A stretch of DNA of 64,000 nt from Streptomyces durocortorensis (GTDB taxonomy: Bacteria; Actinomycetota; Actinomycetes; Streptomycetales; Streptomycetaceae): the NCBI RefSeq assembly GCF_031760065.1, contig NZ_CP134500.1, forward strand, positions 310,001 through 374,000. The letters run 5' to 3'. A program made the position numbers and the translations under genes. The notes under the pieces are model-generated. The model saw only the letters and a program-made list of their open reading frames with translations. It had not been told where the DNA came from and made no database searches. This document shows positions 37,836 through 45,448 of this stretch, piece by piece; positions within the stretch are counted from its first letter, which is position 1; each line of letters opens with the position of its first letter.

Positions 37836-38242
37836 GCGGCGAGCCGCAGGTGGGCATCGTGCTGGTCTCCCACAGCGGCCCGGTCGCCGACTCGGTGGCC
37901 GAGCTGGCCCGGGGGCTCGCCGCCGGTGGGGTGACCGCACCGGTCGCGGCGGCAGGAGGGCTGCCGAACGGCGGGCTCGGTACGAGCGCCGAGCTCATCG
38001 GCCGCGCCGCCGCATCGGTGGACCGTGGCGTCGGGGTCGCGGTCCTCGTGGACCTGGGCAGTGCGGTCCTCACAGTGAAGGCGATGCTCGCCGAGGGCGA
38101 CGAACTGCCCCCGGACACCCAGCTGGTGGACGCGCCGTTCGTGGAGGGTGCGGTGGCCGCCGTGGTGACCGCATCGGCGGGCGGCGACCTCGCGGCGGTG
38201 GAGGCGGCGGCCTCGGAGGCGTACGGCTACCGCAAGACGTAG
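37832..38242 (+). CDS. dhaM: PTS-dependent dihydroxyacetone phosphotransferase DhaM
   Basis: 136 residues, a single EIIA-mannose-like domain (VGIVLVSHSGPVADSVAEL) with the phospho-accepting His in SHSG near residue 14, and VLVDLGSAVLTV typical of the family. It lacks the extra HPr and EI-like domains of the E. coli protein, as is common in Gram-positive DhaM. It takes phosphate from HPr and recharges ADP on DhaL. It is coupled to dhaL by a four-base overlap. Confidence 0.94.
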   Translation: MSGEPQVGIVLVSHSGPVADSVAELARGLAAGGVTAPVAAAGGLPNGGLGTSAELIGRAAASVDRGVGVAVLVDLGSAVLTVKAMLAEGDELPPDTQLVDAPFVEGAVAAVVTASAGGDLAAVEAAASEAYGYRKT

Positions 38243-38268
38243 GGGCCACGACGTAGGGGTTTGGTGAT

Positions 38269-38778
38269 ATGCCGACAGGAAGGCGCAGCGCGGGTCTTCT
38301 CCTCTTCCGGGTCACGGGAACCGGGAGCGGCGGTGAGCGGGACGTCGAGGTGCTGATCGGGCACATGGGCGGCCCGTTCTGGGCGGGGCGGGAGGCGGCC
38401 GCCTGGTCGGTGCCCAAGGGCGAGTACGGACCGGAGGAGGACGCGGAGGCGGCGGCACGGCGGGAATTCGTGGAGGAGCTGGGGGTGTCCCTCCCGCCCG
38501 GCGACTGGATCGCGCTGGGCGAGGCCCGGCAGCGCAGTGGCAAGACGGTGACGGTGTGGGCGGTCGAGGCGGAGCTCGACGTGGCGTCCGTGGTGCCGGG
38601 GACGTTCACGATGGAGTGGCCGCGCGGCTCCGGCGTACAGCGGGAGTTCCCGGAGATGGACCGGTTCGCCTGGTGTACGCCGGAGGTGGCCGCCGAGCGG
38701 CTGGTCGCGGGCCAGCGGGTGTTCGTCGACCGGCTGCGCGCTCAGGTGCGCGGGACGGCCGCCTCCCCCGAGGCGTAG
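38269..38778 (+). CDS. NUDIX hydrolase
   Basis: 169 residues. The N-terminus has the SAGLLLFRV strand and the NUDIX box GEYGPEEDAEAAARREFVEELGV fits G-x5-E-x5-A-x-REFxEExGV, so metal-dependent hydrolysis of a nucleoside diphosphate derivative is expected. The AAWSVPKGEY motif matches the actinobacterial subgroup annotated as small NUDIX/DNA mismatch-repair-like proteins; the substrate is not known. ATG 38269 lies 26 bases after dhaM with AGGGG at 38255. It converges with the ABC-F gene and overlaps its end by 37 bases. Confidence 0.86.
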   Translation: MPTGRRSAGLLLFRVTGTGSGGERDVEVLIGHMGGPFWAGREAAAWSVPKGEYGPEEDAEAAARREFVEELGVSLPPGDWIALGEARQRSGKTVTVWAVEAELDVASVVPGTFTMEWPRGSGVQREFPEMDRFAWCTPEVAAERLVAGQRVFVDRLRAQVRGTAASPEA

Positions 38779-40454
38779 ACCGGCGTCGCCCCTGCCGGGC
38801 GGCCGTTGCGCAGTTCCAGGACGTCGCCGGTGAAGCGGGCGCAGAAGCTGCGGTCGTGCGAGACGACGACGACCGCTCCCCGGTACTGGTCGAGGGCCGC
38901 CTCCAGCTCCTCCACCAGGCTGAGCGCGATGTGGTTCGTCGGCTCGTCCAGCACCAGCAGATCGGCCGGTCGGGTCATCAGGCGGGCCAGCGACAGCCTG
39001 CGCTGCTGGCCGATGGAGAGCGCCGCGACGGGCACGGCCAGGTCCTCGGGCCGGAACAGGCCGAGGGCCAGGAGCTCGTCGGCGTACTCGTCGGGGAAGC
39101 CGGGGCGGCCCGCCGCGAAGGTCGCGAGCAGGGTGCGCCGGGTCGGCCGGGCGGGCAGCTCCTGCGGGAGGTAGCCGACCCGGGCGCGGCGGTGGACGGT
39201 GCCGGTGTCGGGCGTCAGGTCCCCCGCGAGGACGCGCAGGAGCGTGGTCTTTCCCGCCCCGTTCTCTCCCTTGACCAGCAGGCGCGCTCCGGACTCCACG
39301 CGCAGGGAGGGGAGGTGGAGGCGGTCGCCCACGGAGACGGAGTCCAGTTCGAGGAGCGTCCGAGGGGCGGCGCCCCGGCCCGCGGACACGGCCGTCCCCT
39401 CGGTTTCCGTCGGGCGGCCGGTGAAGGCCGGTGGGCGGGGCGGGGCCGGTACGGGAGTCCGGCGCAGGGCCTCCAGCCGGGTGCGGGCGGCCCTGACCTG
39501 GCCGGACAGTTTCGCCTCGTGCGAGCGGCGGTGCTTGCCGAAGCCCTGCTTGGGGTCCTTGCCGGTGGCCGCGAGCCGTTGTCCTGCGGCCTCGGCCAGC
39601 TCTTCGGTGCGGGCCAGATCCGCCAGGTACTCCTGGTGTTCCTGTGCCCAGCGGCGGCGGGCGGCGGCCTTCGCGGTGCGGTAGCCGTCCCAGCCGTCCC
39701 CGTACCGGGTGACCGTGCGCAGGTCGCGGTCGACCTCCAGGATCACCGTGGTGACGCGCTCCAGGAACGCCCGGTCGTGGGTGATCGTGACGATGGTGCC
39801 CCGGTGGGCGCGCAGGTGCTCCTCCAGCCAGCCGACGGCCCGTGTGTCGAGGTGGTTGGTCGGTTCGTCGAGCAGCAGCAGTTCGGGGGCGGCGGCCAGG
39901 ACGCAGGCCAGGGCCAGCCGGGACTGCTCACCGCCGGACAGGGTGGCGAGGGCCCGATCGCGGGTGATGCGGGCGAGGCCGAGGCCGTGCAGAGCCGCTT
40001 CGGTACGGGCGTCCGCCCGGTAGCCGTCGCGGTCCTCGTAGGCGGTGAGGAGGTCTCCGTACGCCGCGAGCTCCGCGTCCGTGGGCCCGGGGTCGCCGGG
40101 CTTGCGCTCCGAGAGGGCCGCCTCCGCCGCGCGGATGCGGTGTTCGAGGTCGCGCAGTTCGGCGAGGGCCGCGTCGACGGCGTCCTGTACGGTCCCGGCC
40201 GGGTCGAGGTCGAGCGTCTGGGCGAGGTAGCCGGTGCCGCCGGGGAACCGAACGGTGATCTCACCGCCGTCCGGCGCTTCCACCCCGGCCAGCAGCCGGA
40301 GCAGGGTCGACTTTCCGGAGCCGTTCTCGCCGATCACGGCGGTCTTCTCGCCAGGCCGGACGGTGAGGGTGACCTGGTCGAGTACGGAGCGGTCCCCGTA
40401 CGCCTTGGAGACGTCCTTGAGGGTCAGTTGAGCGCGGTCGCGCTGGGGGTGCAT
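38742..40454 (-). CDS. ABC-F family ATPase (ribosome-protection type)
   Basis: 570 residues with two ABC domains and no membrane part: NBD1 Walker A GENGSGKST, signature LSGGEQSRLAL, Walker [13 protein letters not shown]; a charged linker with the RRWAQEHQEYLADLARTEEL helix; NBD2 GENGAGKTT, signature variant LSIGQQRRLSLARL, Walker B LVLDEPTNHI. This is the layout of ABC-F proteins that dislodge antibiotics from the ribosome or assist translation; the drug class cannot be told. ATG 40454 is chosen as longer starts lie in the GC-rich leader. A short leader ORF and potential attenuator occur upstream (40455-40620), fitting antibiotic-induced control. Confidence 0.9.
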   Translation of the reverse strand: MHPQRDRAQLTLKDVSKAYGDRSVLDQVTLTVRPGEKTAVIGENGSGKSTLLRLLAGVEAPDGGEITVRFPGGTGYLAQTLDLDPAGTVQDAVDAALAELRDLEHRIRAAEAALSERKPGDPGPTDAELAAYGDLLTAYEDRDGYRADARTEAALHGLGLARITRDRALATLSGGEQSRLALACVLAAAPELLLLDEPTNHLDTRAVGWLEEHLRAHRGTIVTITHDRAFLERVTTVILEVDRDLRTVTRYGDGWDGYRTAKAAARRRWAQEHQEYLADLARTEELAEAAGQRLAATGKDPKQGFGKHRRSHEAKLSGQVRAARTRLEALRRTPVPAPPRPPAFTGRPTETEGTAVSAGRGAAPRTLLELDSVSVGDRLHLPSLRVESGARLLVKGENGAGKTTLLRVLAGDLTPDTGTVHRRARVGYLPQELPARPTRRTLLATFAAGRPGFPDEYADELLALGLFRPEDLAVPVAALSIGQQRRLSLARLMTRPADLLVLDEPTNHIALSLVEELEAALDQYRGAVVVVSHDRSFCARFTGDVLELRNGRPAGATPVYASGEAAVPRT

Positions 40455-40593
40455 GGGTGCCTGTTCCCTGGGTGACGGCCCGCGACAGCGCGCACGGGGG
40501 CGCGGCGGAAGCGGGGCGTGGATGCCGGACGGCGGAGGGGACGGCGAGGGCACGCGCGGCTCGCGAGCGCGCGGCGGCCGTCCGGGCCGGGAA
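40455..40593 (-). promoter_or_regulatory. Possible attenuator between leader peptide and ABC-F gene
   Basis: The 139 bases between the leader stop and the ABC-F start are very GC-rich. On the minus strand CCGGACGGC just after the leader stop can pair with GCCGTCCGG about 60 bases downstream, while GCTCGCGAGC within that span forms its own hairpin, so alternative structures are possible. Ribosome stalling on the leader could choose between them. This is inference from base pairing; no T-run is seen. Confidence 0.5.
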
Positions 40594-40620
40594 TCAGCGG
40601 AAGTAGTAGTACGAACCCAT
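40594..40620 (-). CDS. Leader peptide MGSYYYFR upstream of ABC-F gene
   Basis: An 8-codon ORF (ATG at 40620, TGA at 40594-40596) encodes MGSYYYFR, with three Tyr codons in a row then Phe-Arg. A plausible -10 box TACACT (40628-40633, minus strand) ends 7 bases before the ATG, so the mRNA would be leaderless and the peptide translated at once. Its place 139 bases before an antibiotic-resistance-type ABC-F gene suggests drug-dependent ribosome stalling controlling read-through. It is too short for ordinary gene finders. Confidence 0.6.
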   Translation of the reverse strand: MGSYYYFR

Positions 40621-40627
40621 GGCGTCG

Positions 40628-40633
40628 AGTGTA
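40628..40633 (-). promoter_or_regulatory. Likely -10 element for the ABC-F leader transcript
   Basis: TACACT on the minus strand resembles the vegetative -10 consensus TATAAT/TAGGAT and is 7 bases from the leader ATG. The -35 region is weak. The assignment is supported mainly by spacing. Confidence 0.4.
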
Positions 40634-40802
40634 ACGGGGGTGCCGCCACCCGTGCCGGGGATTTCTCCCCGGGAGTACCGGGGCGGGTCGCGTGGAGCGG
40701 GGGCGGGTCAGTCACGGGGGGGACGGCCCGGCCGTTGCTCCGGCCTTCGTGCGGATCAGGGCGCAGTGGCATCCGGGGACGACTGCGGGCCCGGGCGCTC
40801 GC

Positions 40803-42035
40803 TCAGACAGCGGCGGCCCGTCGGCGCAGCCGGTCCTCGGCCGGCGCCCGGCGCAGGGCGAGCGCGGCGATGTCGTCGCGCCGGACGCCGTCGGAGAAGT
40901 CCTCCAGGTCGGCGTGGAGCGCGGCGAGCAGTTCGCGCGGCCCCCGCCCGGCCCAGCGCCCGACCCGGTCGTCCAGGGGGTAGAAGGCCCCGGCGGCGTC
41001 ACGGGCCTCGGTCACCCCGTCCGTGACGACGAGGAGCGTCGCGTCCGACGGGAGGGCGAACGACTCGGTCGTACGGATCTCCCTGCTGAGCCCGGCGAGG
41101 CCGAGGGGCACGTACGTCCGGTGGAGCGTGACGGCCGAGGCCCGGCCCTCGTGCAGGAGCCTCGGCGGCAGGTGGCCGCAGTTCACGGCCTCCACGCGGC
41201 CGCTCTCGTCGAACCCGAGAACCAGCGCGGTGACGAAGCGCTCGGCCTCCCCCGTCTGGGCGGAGAAGACGTTGTGCCGGACGACGGCGTCCTCCAGGGC
41301 CTCCACCACTCCGGTGAGCGTGGGCTCGCGGATCGCCGCCTCACGGAACGCGGCGATGGCCGCGAACCCGGCGCCGATGGCCGCGATCCCCTTGCCCTGG
41401 ACGTCCCCGATGATCACCCGGGTGCCGTGGGGCGACTCGACGACCTCGTAGATGTCGCCGCCGACGAAGCGGTCCTCCTCGATCGGCTCGTAGAGCCCGT
41501 ACGCGAAGACGTGATCGGTCACGACGGGCAGCGGCCGCAGGATCTGGCGCTGCAGAGCGACGGCGGCGGAGCGCAGCCGCGCCATCTCGGTGGCGTGCCG
41601 GATACGGGCCGCGCAGGCGGCGACGCCCAGGGCACAGGCGAGCACGGCGAAGCCGATGCCGAAGACGAAGTCCCAGAAGGTTCCGTCCGCGCCGACCCGG
41701 AAACCGACGACGACCGTGGTCATCCACACCGCGACCCAGACCGTCTGGCGGAGGGTGCAGTAGACGGAGGCCAGGGCCGGGACGACCACGAGCAGCGGAA
41801 CGACCCGCAGCTCATCGCCCGTCGTGTGGTCGAGGAACACCACCAGCACGGTCAGCAGCGCCAGCCCGGCGGCCAGCGGCCAGTCGCCGATCCGGCTCGC
41901 GGACGCCGCGATGACGCCAGTGTCGGAGGCGACGGCCGCTTCCGTACCGGGCAGGGCGGCATTCCGGTTCCGGGCCGCGTTCCGGCCTCGCGCCGTGTGC
42001 TGCTTCCGTGCCATGCGCAGGTTCCTCATGGGCAC
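40803..42035 (-). CDS. Membrane-associated PP2C (SpoIIE-type) serine phosphatase
   Basis: 410 residues. A basic N-terminus is followed by about four hydrophobic segments (residues 50-150), then a SpoIIE/RsbU phosphatase domain: VGGDIYEVVES, IIGDVQGKGIAAIGAG, and LLVVTDGVTEARD, containing the metal-binding Asp residues. Such proteins dephosphorylate anti-anti-sigma factors and so activate SigB-like sigma factors; a SigB-family gene lies 1.5 kb away but no anti-sigma gene is present. GTG 42035 follows GGAGG by seven bases. It precedes the ABC-F leader region in the same direction. Confidence 0.88.
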   Translation of the reverse strand: MPMRNLRMARKQHTARGRNAARNRNAALPGTEAAVASDTGVIAASASRIGDWPLAAGLALLTVLVVFLDHTTGDELRVVPLLVVVPALASVYCTLRQTVWVAVWMTTVVVGFRVGADGTFWDFVFGIGFAVLACALGVAACAARIRHATEMARLRSAAVALQRQILRPLPVVTDHVFAYGLYEPIEEDRFVGGDIYEVVESPHGTRVIIGDVQGKGIAAIGAGFAAIAAFREAAIREPTLTGVVEALEDAVVRHNVFSAQTGEAERFVTALVLGFDESGRVEAVNCGHLPPRLLHEGRASAVTLHRTYVPLGLAGLSREIRTTESFALPSDATLLVVTDGVTEARDAAGAFYPLDDRVGRWAGRGPRELLAALHADLEDFSDGVRRDDIAALALRRAPAEDRLRRRAAAV

Positions 42036-42149
42036 GGCCTGTCCTCCCGCTGGTCTGTCGGCGCCGCCCGCAGTTTCGGCCGGTCCCTTCCAGTTGACCG
42101 GGACCGGGGCGTCGGCGCAGGAGGGCTTAGGACCCTCAGGGGGTGCCGA

Positions 42150-42167
42150 AGGTCCCGGGCGGGACCT
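42150..42167 (-). terminator. Hairpin after the GNAT gene
   Basis: AGGTCCC (42150-42156) and GGGACCT (42161-42167) form a 7-bp stem with a 4-base loop in the 202-base gap between the GNAT gene and the phosphatase gene; it suits termination of the GNAT transcript. Confidence 0.5.
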
Positions 42168-42237
42168 GTGACCCGGGACTTTCGACCCCCGGGCGGGGGC
42201 CGGGTCAGCGCAGCGAGGGCCTACGGGGGCATTCGGC

Positions 42238-42993
42238 CTACAGAAGCTTCGCGGGGGCGAGGGCGGAGAGGAACTCCGTCCGGCGGCGGAGCCGGAAGCC
42301 GAGCGATTCGTAGAGCCGGATCGCCCTGGTGTTGGAACCGGCCGCGTGCAGGAACGGGGTTTCGCCGCGCTCGCGGATTCCGTGCGCGACCGCCAGGACC
42401 AGTCGGCTGGCCAGCCCCTGCCCCCGTACGGACTCGTCCGTGCAGACGCCGCTGATCTCGGTCCAGCCGGGCGGATGCAGCCGCTCCCCTGCCATCGCCA
42501 CCAGCGCCCCGCGCCGCCGGATGCCCAGGTAGGCGCCCATCTCGACGGTGCGCGGCAGGAAGGGGCCGGGGCGGGTGCGCGCCACCAGGTCCAGCATCTC
42601 CGGCACGTCCGCCGGGCCCAGCCGGACCGCTTCCGGGTCCGGGGCCGCGGCCACCGACTCGTCGACGAGCTGGACGCCCTCGGCCCGGAAGAGGATCTCC
42701 CAGTCGTGCGGCGGCGGCTCCCGGAACGCGGTCAGGGCTATGGGGCCGGTGTCCCCGGCGAGCGCCGCGACGTCGGCCCAGTCCTGGGCGTCCGGGGCGT
42801 CGGGGAGCGCCAGCCACGGGCTGACGTCGACGGGGTAGCGCAGGATGCGCCCGCGGCGCACGGCGAAGTGGGCGTGCGGGCCGGTGAGGGAGGACCGGGC
42901 CGGGTTGTCCAGCGGATGGTGGCGGGACGGGGGGAGCGGGTCGGCCTCGGGGCGGGCCTGGTGCTGTGCCGTGGGGCTGCCGGGGTACTGCAC
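42238..42993 (-). CDS. GNAT family N-acetyltransferase
   Basis: 251 residues. The C-terminal half is a GNAT domain: ISGVCTDESVRGQGLASRLV contains the acetyl-CoA-binding V-R-G-Q-G-L-A motif, then HAAGSNTRAIRLYESLGF, the typical C-terminal motif. The N-terminal part (FAVRRGRILRYPVDVSPW) is characteristic of the actinobacterial FR47-like group. The substrate is unknown. GTG 42993 is chosen because GGAAAGG lies ten bases upstream; longer frames lack a ribosome site. It is divergent from the sigma factor gene across a 501-base region. Confidence 0.82.
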   Translation of the reverse strand: MQYPGSPTAQHQARPEADPLPPSRHHPLDNPARSSLTGPHAHFAVRRGRILRYPVDVSPWLALPDAPDAQDWADVAALAGDTGPIALTAFREPPPHDWEILFRAEGVQLVDESVAAAPDPEAVRLGPADVPEMLDLVARTRPGPFLPRTVEMGAYLGIRRRGALVAMAGERLHPPGWTEISGVCTDESVRGQGLASRLVLAVAHGIRERGETPFLHAAGSNTRAIRLYESLGFRLRRRTEFLSALAPAKLL

Positions 42994-43281
42994 GGGACGT
43001 TGCGCCTTTCCGGGTCGTCGGCGTCGGACGGCGGACGGCCGCTTCGAGCACGCCACGCCCACCAGGGGAAAGGCCGATGCCCACGGCGCGTATTCCACGA
43101 CCGGCCGCTGTTCCTGAGACCGCGGCCGACCGAGCGCGCCGCCCGGCCCCGGCGGCCCGGCCTTCCGCCGCCCCGCGCGCGGCGCACGGCCGCGCGGAGG
43201 AGCGGCGAATTCGACTCATCCCTAGGCCGATACAAGCCGGTCGGGCCCCAACTGCCCCCCGCCTGTGGCACTCTGGTGGCG

Positions 43282-43318
43282 ACCGCCCCACCGGGCTCCC
43301 CCGTACCGGTGGGGCGGT
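43282..43318 (+). terminator. Perfect 13-bp hairpin between divergent genes
   Basis: ACCGCCCCACCGG (43282-43294) pairs perfectly with 43306-43318 and is followed by TTCTG. It lies upstream of the sigma gene, about 300 bases beyond the GNAT start, so it would end a transcript arising inside the intergenic region or act as a 5' regulatory structure. Confidence 0.6.
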
Positions 43319-43353
43319 TCTGCGCGCCTCCGCGGCTCCCACCCTGTCTGTGA

Positions 43354-43369
43354 CGGCACTTCAGTGCCG
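43354..43369. promoter_or_regulatory. 16-bp palindrome before sigma factor gene
   Basis: CGGCACTTCAGTGCCG is a 7-bp dyad with a 2-base centre, about 125 bases upstream of the sigma gene. This form suits a dimeric repressor; no candidate is identified. Confidence 0.4.
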
Positions 43370-43494
43370 AACAGGGCTCGTTTCCGGCCAACTCGCGCCA
43401 CGTGGCCAGATCACCTCCCTCCTTCACGTATGACAGCCCCGACTCAGGGCAGGCGACGAGACCTCATGGCCTACGACCAGAGGAGCGTGACGGA

Positions 43495-44367
43495 ATGACG
43501 GAGCACAGTGCGCAGATCGCCGGTCCGGAGCGGGCGGGCGCCACGGAGGAGCTTCCGTGGATCGAGGACGCCGGGAAGGTCGCCCCGATGGACGCGCGCC
43601 GGCTCTCACGCCTCTTCTTCGACCGTCTCCAGGTGCTGGACGAGGGCACGCACGAGTACCAGTACGCGCGCAACACCCTCATAGAGATGAACCTGTCCCT
43701 GGTCCGCTTCGCCGCCAACCGCTTCCGCAACCGGGGCAGCGGCGACATGGAGGACATCATCCAGGTCGGCACGGTCGGGCTGATCAAGGCGATCGACCGG
43801 TTCGACCTCTCCCGGGAGGTCGAGTTCACCTCGTTCGCGGTGCCGTACATCGTGGGCGAGATCAAGCGGTTCTTCCGCGACACCAGCTGGGCGGTGCATG
43901 TGCCCCGACGCCTCCAGGAGCTGCGGGTCGACCTCGCCAAGTCGAAGGAGTCGCTCGCGGGCGACCTCGACCGGGACCCGACCGTGCCGGAGCTGGCGGA
44001 TCACCTGGGCATCGAGGAGTCCGAGGTCACCGAGGGCATCGTCGCCTCCAACGGGTACACGGCGGGATCCCTGGACATGCCGACCGACGCCTCCGAGGCC
44101 GGGCCCCACGGGACGGCGGGGCGGACGTTCGCCGATGTGCTCGGCGAACCGGATCCCGCGATGGAGAGCGTCGAGAACCTCCACGCCCTCGCACCGCTGC
44201 TGGACGAACTGGACGAACGCGAACGCCGGATCATCGACATGCGCTTCGGCCGCGAGATGACCCAGGCGCAGATCGGCACGGAACTGGGGATATCGCAGAT
44301 GCATGTGTCCCGGCTGCTGAACCGCATGCTGGGCAGGCTGCGGAGCGCCATGCTCGCCCAGGAGTGA
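43495..44367 (+). CDS. SigB/SigF-family RNA polymerase sigma factor
   Basis: 290 residues with sigma-70 regions 2, 3 and 4: [36 protein letters not shown] (region 2), [33 protein letters not shown] (2.4/3.0), [16 protein letters not shown] (region 3) and [30 protein letters not shown] (region 4.2 helix-turn-helix). The pattern is the SigB/SigF/SigG group used in Streptomyces stress and sporulation. ATG 43495 follows AGGAG by about nine bases. No adjacent anti-sigma (RsbW-like) or antagonist gene is present, unlike many family members; the only possible partner in the window is the SpoIIE-type phosphatase. Confidence 0.93.
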   Translation: MTEHSAQIAGPERAGATEELPWIEDAGKVAPMDARRLSRLFFDRLQVLDEGTHEYQYARNTLIEMNLSLVRFAANRFRNRGSGDMEDIIQVGTVGLIKAIDRFDLSREVEFTSFAVPYIVGEIKRFFRDTSWAVHVPRRLQELRVDLAKSKESLAGDLDRDPTVPELADHLGIEESEVTEGIVASNGYTAGSLDMPTDASEAGPHGTAGRTFADVLGEPDPAMESVENLHALAPLLDELDERERRIIDMRFGREMTQAQIGTELGISQMHVSRLLNRMLGRLRSAMLAQE

Positions 44368-44405
44368 GCCCTCGGCCCGCACGCCGCGAACCGCGGGCCG
44401 CACAC

Positions 44406-44447
44406 GCGTTGTGGTTCTGACTGATGCATCAGTCAGAACCACAACGC
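44406..44447. repeat. Perfect 42-bp palindrome between sigma and regulator genes
   Basis: The left arm GCGTTGTGGTTCTGACTGAT plus a G at 44426 is followed immediately by its exact reverse complement (44427-44447), with no loop and no mismatch. The centre is TGACTGATGCATCAGTCA, which looks like a TetR-type operator. It lies 38 bases after the sigma stop and 70 bases before the XRE-TetR regulator. Being loop-free it could extrude as a cruciform. Confidence 0.9.
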
Positions 44448-44479
44448 CGCTCCACTCGCCCGCGACCAACCCATCGAAA

Positions 44480-44494
44480 TTGAGGTTTTCTCAA
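44480..44494 (+). promoter_or_regulatory. TTGAG-N5-CTCAA dyad in the regulator promoter
   Basis: TTGAGGTTTTCTCAA lies 22 bases before the ATG of the XRE-TetR regulator. The TTGAGG part could also be the -35 element, with TTACGG 17 bases downstream as a poor -10, which would make a near-leaderless transcript. It is a plausible autoregulatory site. Confidence 0.5.
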
Positions 44495-44516
44495 CACACC
44501 GTTACGGTGGCTGACC

Positions 44517-45386
44517 ATGCAGCAGGACGAGGTGGCCGCACGGGTCCGGCATGTGATCGACGCGGCGGGGGTGAGCGCCCGGGAGTTCGCGCGGCGGATC
44601 GTCATCGATCCGTCGAAGCTCTCCCGTTCCCTGAACGGGACGCGCCGTTTCACCGCCGCCGAGCTGGCCCGTATCGCCGATATCGGCGGCGTGGACGTCG
44701 GGTGGCTCCTCGGCTCGGCGGCCGGTACGGCAGCGGCACCGCCACCCGTACGTTCGCCGTCCCACCCGCGCCCGCCCTCGCCCGCACCGGAGGGCGGCAG
44801 GCCCTTGCAGATCGTGCGCGAGACCGTCCGGCTGATCGCCGAGCGCGGTTTCCACGCCGTACGGGTCGCGGACATCGCCGCGGCCTGCGACACCAGCACC
44901 GCGGCGATCCACTACCACTTCCCCGGCCGCGACGAACTCCTCGAAGCGGCCGTGCGCTGGTGCATGGACGAGGACACCCGCCGCCGTGCGGAGGCCACGG
45001 CCGGGACCCGCCATGCCGGGGACGAGCTGCGCCTGCTGATCGCGCTCCAGACTCCCCGCACGGATCAGCAGCGGCGGCAGTGGTGCGTCTGGCTCGACCT
45101 GTGGGCGGAGGCCGCCCGGTCCACCACCGTCGGACGGCTCCACGTGGAGTACTACCGCCAGTGGCGGGAGACGGTCGCCGACGTGATCCGGCGCGGCATC
45201 GAACAGCGCGTGTTCCGCCCGGTCGACGCGGACGGAGCGGCCCTCGCCCTCACCGCGCTGATCGACGGGCTGGCCTCCCAGGTCCTGGCCACCGAGCCCG
45301 GCCGTCCGGGCACCGACGCACAGTCCATGCACGACGCGCTGCTCGCCCATGTGGACGCCTGCCTCAGCGCGCCCACGCGTGCCTGA
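44517..45386 (+). CDS. Transcriptional regulator with fused XRE and TetR DNA-binding domains
   Basis: 289 residues. The N-terminal 65 residues form an XRE helix-turn-helix ([20 protein letters not shown], then [18 protein letters not shown]), a Pro-rich linker follows (about 75-95), and a TetR domain begins near residue 100 ([44 protein letters not shown]) with a TetR_C-like ligand domain to the end. Two separate DNA-binding modules in one protein fit the two distinct dyads upstream (44406-44447 and 44480-44494). The downstream genes degrade carnitine, so carnitine or a related CoA/betaine is the likely effector. ATG 44517 has no clear ribosome site. Confidence 0.88.
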   Translation: MQQDEVAARVRHVIDAAGVSAREFARRIVIDPSKLSRSLNGTRRFTAAELARIADIGGVDVGWLLGSAAGTAAAPPPVRSPSHPRPPSPAPEGGRPLQIVRETVRLIAERGFHAVRVADIAAACDTSTAAIHYHFPGRDELLEAAVRWCMDEDTRRRAEATAGTRHAGDELRLLIALQTPRTDQQRRQWCVWLDLWAEAARSTTVGRLHVEYYRQWRETVADVIRRGIEQRVFRPVDADGAALALTALIDGLASQVLATEPGRPGTDAQSMHDALLAHVDACLSAPTRA

Positions 45387-45448
45387 CCTCCCGCCCGCCT
45401 CCGAAGAAGACTCCCCACTCCCCACTCCCCGAGAGGAGACGCCCCCAC

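Larger units (their letters stand above)
42994..43494. other. Long divergent intergenic region with hairpin and operator-like dyad
   Basis: The region carries a perfect 13-bp hairpin (43282-43294 with 43306-43318, 11-base loop) and a separate 16-bp palindromic site at 43354-43369. A small plus-strand frame (ATG 43077 to 43433) has an AGGGGAAAGG ribosome-like site but poor third-position GC and no recognisable product. No canonical SigB promoter (GTTT-N14-16-GGGTAT) was seen. Confidence 0.5.

Noticed and set aside
43077..43433. Small plus-strand ORF upstream of the sigma factor with a ribosome-like site
   Set aside because: Third codon positions are only moderately GC-rich, the protein has no recognisable feature, and the reading frame crosses the perfect hairpin at 43282-43318.
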